A stretch of 64,000 nt of DNA from the NCBI RefSeq assembly GCF_900105185.1, contig NZ_FNTJ01000001.1, positions 3,368,501 through 3,432,500 of the forward strand, read 5' to 3'. Both the position numbers and the translations under genes were made by a program. Below, piece after piece: positions 25,622-35,040 of this stretch. The first letter of the stretch is position 1. Every line of letters begins with the position of its first letter. The stretch comes from Pseudomonas saponiphila (lineage in GTDB: Bacteria > Pseudomonadota > Gammaproteobacteria > Pseudomonadales > Pseudomonadaceae). The notes beneath the pieces are model-generated. The model had not been told where the DNA came from, did no database searches, and was given only the letters and a program-made list of their open reading frames with translations.

Positions 25622-26209
25622 CTACGCCGACTCGCCTTTATCAACCGCCAACGACGCCAGCATCTCAGCACGGCACACCTGAAGAATCTCATCCGCCAGC
25701 GCTGAATCATCCGGACAGGCGCGCGACAACAGGATCGCACCGACCGCACGCGACAGCAGGTCGATCATTTTCCTTCTGCCCTCGCCCGCTGGCGCATCCG
25801 GCCCGGTCGGGTATTTGTCACCCAGGGTTTGCAGGGTGTGCTCGATCCCTTCGGCAAAGGTCGCTTTCAGATCGTCCGGCTGGCGCGCCGCATCGCCGCC
25901 CAACGCAACCATGGTGCAGCCGTTGCCCCGCCGGTCCCGGTGCTCCCGCGACACATAGACGTCAATGAACCCCGGCACATCAAGCGCCTGCGCCGCTGCC
26001 AGGGATTTGGCCAGGCTGCAGGCCGAGGCTTCGGCCATGAGGTCGGCCTTGGAGCCGAAATGCTTGTAGAAGCCGCCGTGGGTGAACCCGGCCGCCGCCA
26101 TCAGATCCGACACACCCACACCGTCGAAACCGCGCTCACGGAACAGCTCAGAGGCCGTTTCAACGATGTGCTCTCGATTGGCCTGCGCCTGGGCCTTGCT
26201 CACTCTCAC
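25622..26209 (-). CDS. TetR-family transcriptional repressor
   Basis: The 195-residue protein has an N-terminal TetR helix-turn-helix (SDLMAAAGFTHGGFYKHFGS) with RERGFDGVGV before it. A long C-terminal helical ligand domain contains CTMVALGGDAARQPDDLK, as in NemR/AcrR-like repressors of this subgroup. It is divergent from the old yellow enzyme operon at 26359 with 149 bp between starts. The subgroup usually represses a neighbouring reductase in response to reactive electrophiles or quinones; that is inferred here. Confidence 0.93.
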   Translation of the reverse strand: MRVSKAQAQANREHIVETASELFRERGFDGVGVSDLMAAAGFTHGGFYKHFGSKADLMAEASACSLAKSLAAAQALDVPGFIDVYVSREHRDRRGNGCTMVALGGDAARQPDDLKATFAEGIEHTLQTLGDKYPTGPDAPAGEGRRKMIDLLSRAVGAILLSRACPDDSALADEILQVCRAEMLASLAVDKGESA

Positions 26210-26358
26210 GTGCAGTACCTCATGTTCATTGGGAAATCAGGGGCTCAATCATACATAGATGTCGAGCATAATCAAAACCGTTGACAGTTTAGATTTCGAT
26301 CATCATCCTAATTGCACGCACCACCGACCTCCACTCACGGGCACGGAAGAGACACCAG

Positions 26359-27459
26359 ATGACCGATCAGAATCTGTTCACCCCTTACACCCTTGGCGCC
26401 CTCACGCTGGCGAACCGCATCGTCCTCGCGCCGCTGACCCGCAACCGCGCGGGCGCAGGCTTTGTTCCCAGCGAATTCGCCGCCACCTATTACAGCCAAC
26501 GCGCTGGCGCAGGCTTGCTGATCAGCGAAGCCACGCAGATTTCCCAGCAAGGCCAGGGCTATCAGGACACCCCCGGGGTCTACACCCAGGCGCAGATTGA
26601 TGGCTGGCGCAAGGTGACCGACGCGGTCCACGCCCAGGGCGCAAAGATCTTTGTGCAGCTGTGGCATGTCGGCCGCGTATCCCATGTTGATCTGCAAGAG
26701 AACGGCGCCGCTCCCGTGGCCCCTTCGGCGCTGCGCGCGGCCACCCAGGTGTTCGTCAACAACCGTTTTGAAGAGGCCAGCCAACCGCGAGCCCTGGATA
26801 TCAACGAACTGCCGGGGATCGTCGCCGATTTCCGCCAGGCCGCGGCGAACGCAATCGCCGCCGGGTTCGATGGCGTGGAAATTCACGGCGCGAACGGCTA
26901 TCTGCTGGATCAGTTCCTCAAGGACAGCGCCAACGTGCGCACCGATGCCTACGGCGGTTCGATTGAAAATCGTGCCCGTCTGCTGCTTGAGGTGACGGCG
27001 GCCGTCATCGACGAAATCGGCGCGGAACGCACCGGAGTACGCCTGTCACCGGTGTCGCCGGCCAACGGTGTCTCCAGCAGCGATCCGCAGGCGCAATTCG
27101 ATTACCTCGTCGAGCAACTCGACGCCCTCGGCGTGGTTTATCTGCATATGGTCGAAGGTGCGACCGGCGGTCCACGTGACGTGGCGCCATTCGATTTTGC
27201 CGCCCTGCGCCAGCGCTTCAAAAACACCTACATCGCCAACAACGGCTATGACCTGGACCTGGCGACCTCACGGCTCGCCGAAGACCAGGCCGACCTGATC
27301 GCCTTCGGGCGTCCGTTCATTGGCAACCCGGATCTGGTGGAGCGCCTCAAGACCGGCGCCACCTTGTCCGCATTCAATCCCGCCACCCTCTACGGCGGCG
27401 GCGCGGCGGGCTACATCGACTACCCGACGCTGGTTGAATCGAACGCCAGCGCAGGCTGA
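26359..27459 (+). CDS. Old yellow enzyme family NADH:flavin oxidoreductase (NemA/XenB-like)
   Basis: The 366-residue FMN enzyme has LFTPYTLGALTLANRIVLAP at the start. The substrate-activating His/Asn pair sits in VEIHGANGYLLDQFL, and FGRPFIGNPDLVERL in the FMN phosphate region. Family members reduce activated alkenes, N-ethylmaleimide, nitro esters and similar electrophiles using NADPH. It is the first gene of an apparent four-gene operon and divergent from tetR. The start has GAAGAGA upstream. Confidence 0.95.
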   Translation: MTDQNLFTPYTLGALTLANRIVLAPLTRNRAGAGFVPSEFAATYYSQRAGAGLLISEATQISQQGQGYQDTPGVYTQAQIDGWRKVTDAVHAQGAKIFVQLWHVGRVSHVDLQENGAAPVAPSALRAATQVFVNNRFEEASQPRALDINELPGIVADFRQAAANAIAAGFDGVEIHGANGYLLDQFLKDSANVRTDAYGGSIENRARLLLEVTAAVIDEIGAERTGVRLSPVSPANGVSSSDPQAQFDYLVEQLDALGVVYLHMVEGATGGPRDVAPFDFAALRQRFKNTYIANNGYDLDLATSRLAEDQADLIAFGRPFIGNPDLVERLKTGATLSAFNPATLYGGGAAGYIDYPTLVESNASAG

Positions 27460-27513
27460 GCAAGCAGAAACCGAGCTGTCTGTTTTCACCCATTACGAAA
27501 GAGAGATACCCCC

Positions 27514-28302
27514 ATGAGCCCACGCCCTACCGTTCTGATCACCGGCGCCTCCACTGGCATCGGCGCCACCTACGCCGAGCGCTTCGCGCAACGCGGCCAC
27601 GATCTGCTCCTGGTCGCCCGCGACCAGGCCCGCCTGGATGCACTTGCAGGCCGATTGCGCAGCGAACACGGGGTCGCCGTCGAGGTGATGAAAGCGGATT
27701 TGACCCAACTCAGCGATCTGACCAGCGTTGAAGCCCGCCTGCGCGACGACGCGCGCATCGGCATCCTGGTCAACAACGCCGGCGCCGCCCTGTCCGGCAG
27801 CTTCATCGAGCAGAGCACCGACAGCGTTGCCCAACTGATCGCCCTTAACACCACGGCGCTGGTGCGCCTGGCCAGTGCCATCGCCCCGCGCCTGGCCAAG
27901 GCCGGCGAAGGCGCGATCATCAACATCGGTTCGGTGGTGGGCCTGGCGCCGGAGTTCGGTATGACGGTGTATGGCGCGACCAAGGCTTTCGTGCTGTTCC
28001 TGTCCCAAGGCCTGAGCCTGGAACTGTCACCCCGGGGCGTGTACGTGCAGGCCGTGCTGCCGGCCGCCACCCGCACGGAAATCTGGGACCGCTCCGGCGT
28101 CGACATCAACACCCTGGACGAAATCATGGAAGTGGGCGATCTGGTAGACGCCGCGCTGGTCGGCTTCGATCGGCGCGAACCGGTAACGATCCCGCCGCTG
28201 CAACAGGCCGAACGCTGGGATGACCTGCAGAGCGCGCGTCAGGGCCTGCTGGGGCAGATCCGGCAATCCGCGGTGGCCCAGCGTTACCAGGCCCAACGGT
28301 GA
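27514..28302 (+). CDS. Short-chain dehydrogenase/reductase
   Basis: The 262-residue classical SDR has the cofactor motif TGASTGIGATYAERF, NNAG (residues about 87-90), the catalytic Ser in INIGSVVG and YGATKAF (Tyr-X3-Lys). It acts with NAD(P)H in the cytoplasm; substrate unknown. It lies 54 bp after the OYE gene with its own GAGAG site, and precedes the hydrolase. Confidence 0.93.
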   Translation: MSPRPTVLITGASTGIGATYAERFAQRGHDLLLVARDQARLDALAGRLRSEHGVAVEVMKADLTQLSDLTSVEARLRDDARIGILVNNAGAALSGSFIEQSTDSVAQLIALNTTALVRLASAIAPRLAKAGEGAIINIGSVVGLAPEFGMTVYGATKAFVLFLSQGLSLELSPRGVYVQAVLPAATRTEIWDRSGVDINTLDEIMEVGDLVDAALVGFDRREPVTIPPLQQAERWDDLQSARQGLLGQIRQSAVAQRYQAQR

Positions 28303-28377
28303 TCTTCAGGTAGCGAGCATTCGCGGCGGATTCACGGCAGGTACTGCGACGAATCCGATCCGCTGTTCGGAGTAGCA

Positions 28378-29247
28378 ATGAATCCAACACAGACAACTCT
28401 CGCCCCGGCGGTACAGACCTCGTTCATCAACGCGGCGAACCAATCGATCACGGTCAGGGGCATTCCCTTCGCCTACCGCGATACCGGCCCCACCGGCGGC
28501 GTGCCGCTGGTGCTGTTCAACCATTGGGGCGCGGTGCTGGACAACTTCGACCCGGCGATCATCGATGGGCTGGCACAGACCCGGCGGGTCATCACCACCG
28601 ACTATCGCGGCATCGGCGGCTCGGGTGGAACCGCGCCATTGACGGTCGGCGAAATGGCGCAAGACGCCATCGAGCTGATACAGGCCCTGGGGTTCAAGCG
28701 CGTCGATGTACTGGGCTTTTCACTTGGCGGCTTCGTCGCTCAGGACATTGCCCTCAAGGCCCCCCAGTTGGTGCGCCGCTTGATTCTCACCGGCACCGGG
28801 CCGGCCGGCGGCAGCGGTATCGACAGGGTCGGTTCGGTGACCTGGCCCTTGATGCTCAAAGGCTTGCTGACCTTGCGCGATCCCAAGGTCTACCTATTCT
28901 TCACCTCGACTGCCAATGGTCGTCGAGCCGCCTCGGAGTATCTGCAGCGCCTGAAAGCACGCAGAAAAAATCGCGACAAGCGCCCGACGCCAGCGGCTTT
29001 CCTGCGGCAGTTGCAGGCCATCACGGCCTGGGGAAAACAGACGCCAGACGATCTCGAACACCTGCAGACGCCGACGCTGGTGGTCAACGGCGACAACGAT
29101 GTCATGGTGCCCAGCGGCAACTCGCGGGCCCTGGGCGAACGCATCCCCAACGCGCAGCTTGTGCTGTATGAGGACGCTGGCCACGGCAGCATTTTCCAGT
29201 ACCACGCCGACTTCGTGGCCCGGGCATTGACCTTCCTTGATGACTGA
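28378..29247 (+). CDS. Alpha/beta hydrolase
   Basis: The 289-residue protein has the nucleophile elbow GFSLGGFVAQ, an acid residue in VVNGDNDVMVP and the histidine in EDAGHGSIFQ. Near the start are oxyanion/cap residues FNHWGAVLDNF. Length and arrangement match the group often found with OYE-type reductases in Pseudomonas. It overlaps no neighbour; the next gene starts 65 bp after it. Confidence 0.93.
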   Translation: MNPTQTTLAPAVQTSFINAANQSITVRGIPFAYRDTGPTGGVPLVLFNHWGAVLDNFDPAIIDGLAQTRRVITTDYRGIGGSGGTAPLTVGEMAQDAIELIQALGFKRVDVLGFSLGGFVAQDIALKAPQLVRRLILTGTGPAGGSGIDRVGSVTWPLMLKGLLTLRDPKVYLFFTSTANGRRAASEYLQRLKARRKNRDKRPTPAAFLRQLQAITAWGKQTPDDLEHLQTPTLVVNGDNDVMVPSGNSRALGERIPNAQLVLYEDAGHGSIFQYHADFVARALTFLDD

Positions 29248-29311
29248 CGGCAGCTGGCCACAACCGCAGCAGCCCCCCCTACTGACACCAACCCAACAGA
29301 GCCGCACATCC

Positions 29312-30310
29312 ATGAAGGCATTTTCGATTGATCGCTATGGCAAGAACAGCGGACGCCTGAGCGAAGTCCCCACGCCCAAGGTGGGGCCCCACGATGTGCT
29401 GATCGAGGTCCACGCCAGCAGCGTCAACCTGCTGGATTCAAAAATCCGCCAGGGCGAATTCAAGCTGATCCTGCCTTATAAATTGCCGCTGACATTGGGC
29501 AATGACCTGGCGGGGGTCGTGATCGAGGTCGGTCCGCAAGTGCGGCGCTTCAAGCCCGGCGATGCAGTCTATGCCCGCCCGCCGCAAGCGCGGATCGGCA
29601 CCTTTGCCCAGTGGATCGCCGTGCATCAGGACGCTGTGGCCTTCAAGCCGGTCAATCTCGACATGGCGCAAGCCGCGTCCATCCCCCTGGTGGCCCTGAC
29701 TGCCTGGCAGGTGCTGGTGGAAGCCGCGCAACTGAAAAAAGGCCAGAAAGTGCTGATCCATGCCGGTTCAGGCGGCGTCGGCACCCTTGCCATCCAGCTG
29801 GCCAAACACCTTGGCGCCTTTGTCGCGACCACCACCAGCACGGCGAATGTCCAATGGGTCAAAGCGTTGGGCGCCGATCAGGTGATCGACTACACGCAGC
29901 AGCACTTCGAAGACGTCCTGCACGACTACGACGTGGTGCTCAACAGCCTTGGCGGCGACGTGCTGAAGAAATCACTCCAGGTGCTCAAGCCCGGTGGCCG
30001 GCTGATTTCCATTTCCGGCCCGCCGACGCTGCAGTTCGCCCGGGAACAAGGGCTGGCCTGGCCGTTACAGCAGGTCATGCGCCTGCTGAGCTACGGCATT
30101 CGGCGCAAGGCGCGCCAACGCGACGTCAGCTACAGCTTCGTGTTCATGCGGGCCGATGGCGCCCAGCTGCAACAGATCACCGCGCTGATCGAGGCCGGCA
30201 TCATCCAGCCGGTGCTTGACCGCAGCTTCAGCCTTGAATCGACGGCAGAGGCCCTGCAGTACGTCGAGCAGGGACGAGCCAAGGGCAAGGTGGTGATCAG
30301 GATCAAATGA
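29312..30310 (+). CDS. NADP-dependent quinone oxidoreductase/alcohol dehydrogenase (MDR family)
   Basis: The 332-residue protein from ATG 29312 has the MDR N-terminal domain (MKAFSIDRYGKNSG, GNDLAGVV) and cofactor motif HAGSGGVGTLAIQLAKHLGA. It lacks the zinc-binding residues of classical alcohol dehydrogenases. Such enzymes reduce quinones or enones. It is the last recognised gene of the TetR-divergent operon. Its stop overlaps the start of a 53-codon frame. Confidence 0.93.
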   Translation: MKAFSIDRYGKNSGRLSEVPTPKVGPHDVLIEVHASSVNLLDSKIRQGEFKLILPYKLPLTLGNDLAGVVIEVGPQVRRFKPGDAVYARPPQARIGTFAQWIAVHQDAVAFKPVNLDMAQAASIPLVALTAWQVLVEAAQLKKGQKVLIHAGSGGVGTLAIQLAKHLGAFVATTTSTANVQWVKALGADQVIDYTQQHFEDVLHDYDVVLNSLGGDVLKKSLQVLKPGGRLISISGPPTLQFAREQGLAWPLQQVMRLLSYGIRRKARQRDVSYSFVFMRADGAQLQQITALIEAGIIQPVLDRSFSLESTAEALQYVEQGRAKGKVVIRIK

Positions 30311-30468
30311 CTACAGCGCCTACCGATGACCCGACTGAATCGACGACAGCCCCTGAGCCCGACGAGGCAACGCCAGCGCAGGCGCCGGACAAGCCAGCAT
30401 CGCCAGCGCAGGCGGAAGCTGTCGTGCCGCCGCAGATCCTCTGGCGCGGCTTGATGCTGGAGCCATAA
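30307..30468 (+). CDS. Small Pro/Ala-rich ORF coupled to previous gene
   Basis: The ATG at 30307 overlaps the previous stop (ATGA). The 53-codon frame is Pro, Ala and Thr rich (PTESTTAPEPDEATPAQAPD) and ends ILWRGLMLEP. The coupling suggests translation, but the composition is low complexity and it could be a degenerated gene end. No family recognised. Confidence 0.3.
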   Translation: MTTAPTDDPTESTTAPEPDEATPAQAPDKPASPAQAEAVVPPQILWRGLMLEP

Positions 30469-30669
30469 GGCGAAGCACGCCGATGTGGCTGAACAAGGCG
30501 CTCATCAACGCATCACCTTGATAAAAGGCACCACGCCACCCCGTTGAAGAGACGACTCGCAGCCACCACTCGGCGCCCGTGCCCGCGCGTCGGCCCAAAA
30601 ACCGCCCCACGGCGGCGCAAAATCCCGGATAATGCCCGCCATTTTTTGCTTCGCGATGCCGGTGCCCCC

Positions 30670-32889
30670 ATGGAAATCAAGGTCAATTTTCTCGACAACC
30701 TTCGACTTGAAGCCAAGTTCGACGACTTCACGGTGGTGGCCGACCAACCGATCCGCTACAAGGGCGACGGCTCGGCGCCCGGTCCGTTCGACTATTTCCT
30801 GGCGTCCTCGGCGCTGTGCGCGGCGTACTTCGTCAAGCTGTACTGCCAGACCCGCAACATCCCCACCGATAACATCCGCCTGTCGCAGAACAACATTGTC
30901 GATCCGGAAAACCGCTACAACCAGATCTTCAAGATCCAGGTCGAACTGCCGGCGGACATCTCCGACAAGGACCGCCAGGGCATCCTGCGCTCCATCGACC
31001 GTTGCACCGTGAAGAAGGTGGTGCAGACCGGCCCCGAATTCATCATCGAGGAAGTGGACAACCTCGACGCCGACGCCCAGGCGCTGCTGATGCCGCCATC
31101 GAGCGCGGCCCAGAGCACCTACATCGCCGGCAAGGACCTGCCGCTGGAGCAGACCATCGCCAACATGTCCGGCATTCTCGCGGGCCTGGGGATGAAGATC
31201 GAAATCGCCTCGTGGCGCAACATCGTGCCCAACGTCTGGTCGCTGCATATCCGCGATGCGCAGTCGCCGATGTGCTTCACCAACGGCAAGGGCGCGACCA
31301 AGGAAAGCGCCCTGGCCTCGGCCCTGGGCGAGTTCATCGAGCGCCTGAACTGCAACTTCTTCTACAACGATCAGTTCTGGGGCGAGGAAATCGCCAACGC
31401 CGAGTTCGTGCATTACCCGGACGAGCGCTGGTTCCAGCCGGGGCGCAAGGACGAGCTGCCCAAGGAGATCCTCGACGAGCACTGCCTGGCCATCTACAAC
31501 CCCGATGGCGAACTGCGCGGCTCCCACCTGTACGACACCAACTCAGGCAATATCGAGCGCGGCATCTGCTGCCTGCCCTACGTGCGCCAGTCCGACGGCG
31601 AGGTGGTGTACTTCCCCTCCAACCTGATCGAGAACCTGTTCCTCAGCAACGGCATGAGCGCCGGCAACACCCTGGCCGAAGCCCAGGTGCAGTGCCTGTC
31701 GGAAATCTTCGAGCGGGCGGTCAAGCGCCAGATCCTCGAAGGCGAGCTGGCCCTGCCGGACGTACCCCAGGAAGTGCTGGCCAAGTACCCCGGCATTCTG
31801 GCCGGCATCCAGGGCCTGGAAGAACAGGGCTTCCCGGTGCTGGTCAAGGATGCCTCCCTGGGCGGTGAATTCCCGGTGATGTGCGTGACCCTGATGAACC
31901 CGCGCACCGGCGGCGTGTTTGCGTCCTTCGGCGCGCACCCGAGCTTCGAAGTGGCGCTGGAGCGCAGCCTCACCGAACTGCTCCAGGGCCGCAGCTTCGA
32001 AGGCTTGAACGACCTGCCGCAGCCGACCTTTGAAAGCCAGGCGCTGATGGAGCCGAACAACTTCGTCGAGCACTTCATCGACTCCAGCGGCGTGGTGTCG
32101 TGGCGCTTCTTCAGCGCCAAGGCGGACTTTGAGTTCGTCGAGTGGGACTTCACCAGCCAGAGCGGCTTCAGCGAAAGGGAACAAGCCAGCGCCGAAGAAG
32201 CCGCGACCCTGTTCGGCATCCTCGAAGGCCTGGGCAAGGAAGTCTACATGGCGGTGTACCAGCACCTGGGGGCCACCGCCTGCCGCATCCTGGTGCCGGA
32301 CTACTCGGAAATCTACCCGGTGGACGACCTGATCTGGGACAACACCAACAAGGCGCTGTTCTTCCGCGAGGACATCCTCAACCTGCACAGCCTGGACGAA
32401 GACGGCCTGCGCTCACTGCTGGAGCGCCTGGAAGAAAGCGAGCTGGACGACTACACCGACATCACCACCCTGATCGGCATCGAGTTCGACGACAACACCG
32501 CCTGGGGCCAGTTGACCATCCTCGAACTCAAGCTGCTGCTGCACGTGGCCCTGGGGCAATTCGACCCGGCCAAGGAGCTGGTGGAGATGTTCCTGCAATA
32601 CAACGACAACACCGTCGAGCGCGGGCTGTTCTACCAGGCCCTGAACGCAGTGCTGGAAGTGCAACTGGACGACGAACTGGAGCTGGGCGACTACGAAGCC
32701 AACCTGCGGCGCATGTTCGGCAACGAACGGATGGACGCGGTGATCGGCTCGGTGGAAGGCAGCGTACGCTTTTACGGCCTGACCCCGACCAACCTGCAGC
32801 TCGAAGGCCTGGACCGTCACCTGCGCCTGATCGACAGCTACAAGAAGCTGCACGCGGCCCGGGCCCAGTGGACTGCAGCCCAGCGCTGA
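30670..32889 (+). CDS. ycaO: OsmC-YcaO domain fusion protein
   Basis: The 739-residue protein starts at ATG 30670 (MEIKVNFLDNLRLEAKFDDF). The N-terminal ~130 residues are an OsmC/Ohr-like domain. A YcaO domain follows at about 165-560, with ATP-binding residues in NGKGATKESALASALGEFIE. A TPR-like C-terminal region spans about 600-735 (VALGQFDPAKELVEMFLQYN). E. coli YcaO is linked to RimO-dependent methylthiolation of ribosomal protein S12; the same role is the best inference. A hairpin terminator and REPIN follow. Confidence 0.9.
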   Translation: MEIKVNFLDNLRLEAKFDDFTVVADQPIRYKGDGSAPGPFDYFLASSALCAAYFVKLYCQTRNIPTDNIRLSQNNIVDPENRYNQIFKIQVELPADISDKDRQGILRSIDRCTVKKVVQTGPEFIIEEVDNLDADAQALLMPPSSAAQSTYIAGKDLPLEQTIANMSGILAGLGMKIEIASWRNIVPNVWSLHIRDAQSPMCFTNGKGATKESALASALGEFIERLNCNFFYNDQFWGEEIANAEFVHYPDERWFQPGRKDELPKEILDEHCLAIYNPDGELRGSHLYDTNSGNIERGICCLPYVRQSDGEVVYFPSNLIENLFLSNGMSAGNTLAEAQVQCLSEIFERAVKRQILEGELALPDVPQEVLAKYPGILAGIQGLEEQGFPVLVKDASLGGEFPVMCVTLMNPRTGGVFASFGAHPSFEVALERSLTELLQGRSFEGLNDLPQPTFESQALMEPNNFVEHFIDSSGVVSWRFFSAKADFEFVEWDFTSQSGFSEREQASAEEAATLFGILEGLGKEVYMAVYQHLGATACRILVPDYSEIYPVDDLIWDNTNKALFFREDILNLHSLDEDGLRSLLERLEESELDDYTDITTLIGIEFDDNTAWGQLTILELKLLLHVALGQFDPAKELVEMFLQYNDNTVERGLFYQALNAVLEVQLDDELELGDYEANLRRMFGNERMDAVIGSVEGSVRFYGLTPTNLQLEGLDRHLRLIDSYKKLHAARAQWTAAQR

Positions 32890-32913
32890 CACTCCCCCTG
32901 CCCCTGCCCGCAC

Positions 32914-33014
32914 TCGTAGGAGCGAGCTTGCTCGCGAAGCCCCCAAGAACGCCGCGTTCCCAGTGAACGCGGCGTTTTCGTTGGCGACCATCGCGAGCAA
33001 GCTCGCTCCTACAG
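32914..33014. repeat. REPIN: two inverted REP sequences
   Basis: TCGTAGGAGCGAGCTTGCTC at 32914 is mirrored at 32993-33014 (GCGAGCAAGCTCGCTCCTAC). The core differs from the REPIN at 5449 (GAGCTTGCTCGCGA instead of GGCTTGCCGGCGA), so two REP subfamilies are present. The terminator at 32948 lies inside the doublet. Confidence 0.9.
32948..32978 (+). terminator. Rho-independent terminator after ycaO
   Basis: AACGCCGCGTTC pairs with GAACGCGGCG(TT) across a 4-base loop and is followed by TTTTC. It ends the ycaO transcript and may serve the convergent gene at 33022. Confidence 0.9.
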
Positions 33015-33021
33015 TGACTCG

Positions 33022-33387
33022 TCAGGCCTTGCGCACCCCGGGTGGCCAGGGCTTGCGGTCCTCTCTTTCCGGCGGGCCATACAGCTCCTGCTCCCACTCC
33101 TCGAACGCCGGCACTGCGCTGTAATGCGGATCGCAATACTGGCGGATGTACTGCGCCGCGCGGTACTCGGCGTACTTGGCATTCACCGGTACCCCCTCCT
33201 CGTCCAGCTCCAGCACATTGGCAAAGATCGCGTAGGCCATCTCCAGCATGCTCGGCTCCTCGCCGAGGTCACTCCGGTAGTCGATACCTTCCAGCAGCGG
33301 GTAACCGAGGGTGCCGTTGGCGACCCAGTAACTAAAGGTTCTCAGTGCTCCGGAAAACTCCGGGCTGAGCTTTTTCGGGTAAGACAT
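33022..33387 (-). CDS. Hypothetical protein, DUF7677-like
   Basis: The 121-residue protein starts at ATG 33387 (GAGGAAAG upstream; longer frame to 33459 rejected). It contains LSPEFSGALRTFSYWVANGT, LEGIDYRSDLGEEPSMLEMA and FEEWEQELYGPP. I associate this pattern with DUF7677, an uncharacterised family of small proteins. Convergent with ycaO and divergent from the gene at 33578. Function unknown. Confidence 0.65.
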   Translation of the reverse strand: MSYPKKLSPEFSGALRTFSYWVANGTLGYPLLEGIDYRSDLGEEPSMLEMAYAIFANVLELDEEGVPVNAKYAEYRAAQYIRQYCDPHYSAVPAFEEWEQELYGPPEREDRKPWPPGVRKA

Positions 33388-33577
33388 GCTGATCACTTTC
33401 CTCGGATAGCGGGCCGGGGCGGATTCTCGGGCAGCGCTATCGACAAGGCAAGGCATCAAGCAACGCGCATCCGTCGGTTTTCAAGGGCACGGCAAAACCG
33501 TCACAATGCGCGCCCCTGTTTTTCTACCCGTGCGCCCTGCACCGCATGCAGCGCACGGCCCCCGCAAGGATCGCTCG

Positions 33578-34426
33578 ATGAACTTCCTGGAAAAGCTACT
33601 CAACGCCTTTAAAAAGCCGACGCCACAAAAGGCCGAGCCCGGCCTGGCCAGCAGTGAGCCTGGAGCTGCAGAGCAGCCCTGCAGCCAATACCAGCCAACC
33701 GAAGCGCAGCTGGCCAGCATTGCCCTGATGGAGGCCGGAGCCGCTTGCCTCGACCGCCACTGGCAAGCGGTCGGCAGCTGCGAAGCCGACGTCCTGGGCT
33801 TTGCCATCAGCCCCAGCTTCACGGGCGGCCCGCACTGGCCTTCCACCCGCCAGGCCTACCGTATCGTGCGCCGCAACGAACGCATCATCCTCGCCACCGA
33901 GGGTCTGTCCGATCCGTTCGATGGTGTGCAAGGCGACGACCTGGGCAACGGTTTCGAGATGGAGCTGTTCATCGAAACCCCGGACATCCCAACCCACGCC
34001 CAGGGCGCGGTTGGCGACGTTTCACCCTTTGCCGACAGCTGGACCTTTGAACTGCTGCGCTGCGTGGCCGGCACCGTGGCCGATGCCGGCGGCTACCGCT
34101 CGCGCCTGGAGCGCTACGGAGTGCTGTCCCTGGAACTGCCCGGGGTCAGCCAGTCGCGGGCCATGAGCGAGCAGTTGCCGGCGCACTTTGTCAGCGCCGA
34201 CGACTGCGCCGGAGTGCTGATCGGCGGCCCGGCCGCGGACTTCCCGACCCGCCTGGACGACATGCCGCTGTCGCCGGTGACCCTGGTGCCGGTGGTGCTG
34301 ATCACCGCCTCGGAGCTGGACTACGTGCGCAACGGCGGCGCCCAGGCCCGGGAAGACCTGGCCGCGCGGCTGAACGCCGCCGGCCTGGGCCATGTCAGCC
34401 ACCTGCAGCGCGCCAGCGTGATCTGA
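33578..34426 (+). CDS. Hypothetical protein (282 aa)
   Basis: ATG 33578 has AAGGA upstream. The protein has a Lys/Pro/Glu-rich linker at about 10-50. A folded domain follows with YRIVRRNERIILATEGLSDP, GNGFEMELFIETPD and PVVLITASELDYVRN. The GLSDPF...NGFEMELFIET pattern is conserved-looking but not a family I can name. It is followed 21 bp later by another hypothetical gene on the same strand and may form an operon with it. Confidence 0.7.
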   Translation: MNFLEKLLNAFKKPTPQKAEPGLASSEPGAAEQPCSQYQPTEAQLASIALMEAGAACLDRHWQAVGSCEADVLGFAISPSFTGGPHWPSTRQAYRIVRRNERIILATEGLSDPFDGVQGDDLGNGFEMELFIETPDIPTHAQGAVGDVSPFADSWTFELLRCVAGTVADAGGYRSRLERYGVLSLELPGVSQSRAMSEQLPAHFVSADDCAGVLIGGPAADFPTRLDDMPLSPVTLVPVVLITASELDYVRNGGAQAREDLAARLNAAGLGHVSHLQRASVI

Positions 34427-34446
34427 GCCCGGGAGCCTTTGCACCG

Positions 34447-34893
34447 ATGCACACCGCCGATGACTACTTTGCCTTTCATCTGTTCGCCGCACGCTTCCCG
34501 AATCAGGCCGAAGCTGAGCTGTTCACCTTCGAACAGTGGGAACCGGAACCTGCGGCGGATGCCAGCGCCGCCGAATTCAGCGCCTGGGAAGCACGCAACC
34601 CCAGCTGGCGCCTCAAGCAGGAACTGGGCTACTACATGGACAGCGACTTCGTCGAGCTGATCGAGCGTGAAGACGGCCCGCAATACCTGGAATCACTGAT
34701 CCGCAGCGACGCCGAAAAACAGCAACTGCGCATGTGTATCGACCCCGACTACAGCCACTACATCCTTATCGGCAGTGACTCGATCCATGGCGACCGGCAA
34801 TCGGATGCCCCCGGCCCCAACCAGCGCAAGCCCGAAAACACCGCAACGCTTGTTTACCTCGGCGAGTTCAACGATTCCTCTGCCCCGCGCTAA
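34447..34893 (+). CDS. Hypothetical protein (148 aa)
   Basis: The soluble acidic protein is MHTADDYFAFHLFAARFPNQ... and ends YLGEFNDSSAPR. It lies 21 bp after the gene at 33578 and 147 bp before the amidase. No family recognised. Context does not suggest a partner beyond the gene before it. Confidence 0.6.
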   Translation: MHTADDYFAFHLFAARFPNQAEAELFTFEQWEPEPAADASAAEFSAWEARNPSWRLKQELGYYMDSDFVELIEREDGPQYLESLIRSDAEKQQLRMCIDPDYSHYILIGSDSIHGDRQSDAPGPNQRKPENTATLVYLGEFNDSSAPR

Positions 34894-35040
34894 ATGCTAA
34901 AAAGGCCCCCTGCTTTCCATGCCACCCCTTGTCGTGCCAAGCCGTACCACGAGAATCACCATGCACAGCCATTACCCGAACACCCGCGCGCCATTGCGCT
35001 TACTGCACCTCATCACCCACCAGCCAACGGCGGTAGCAGC

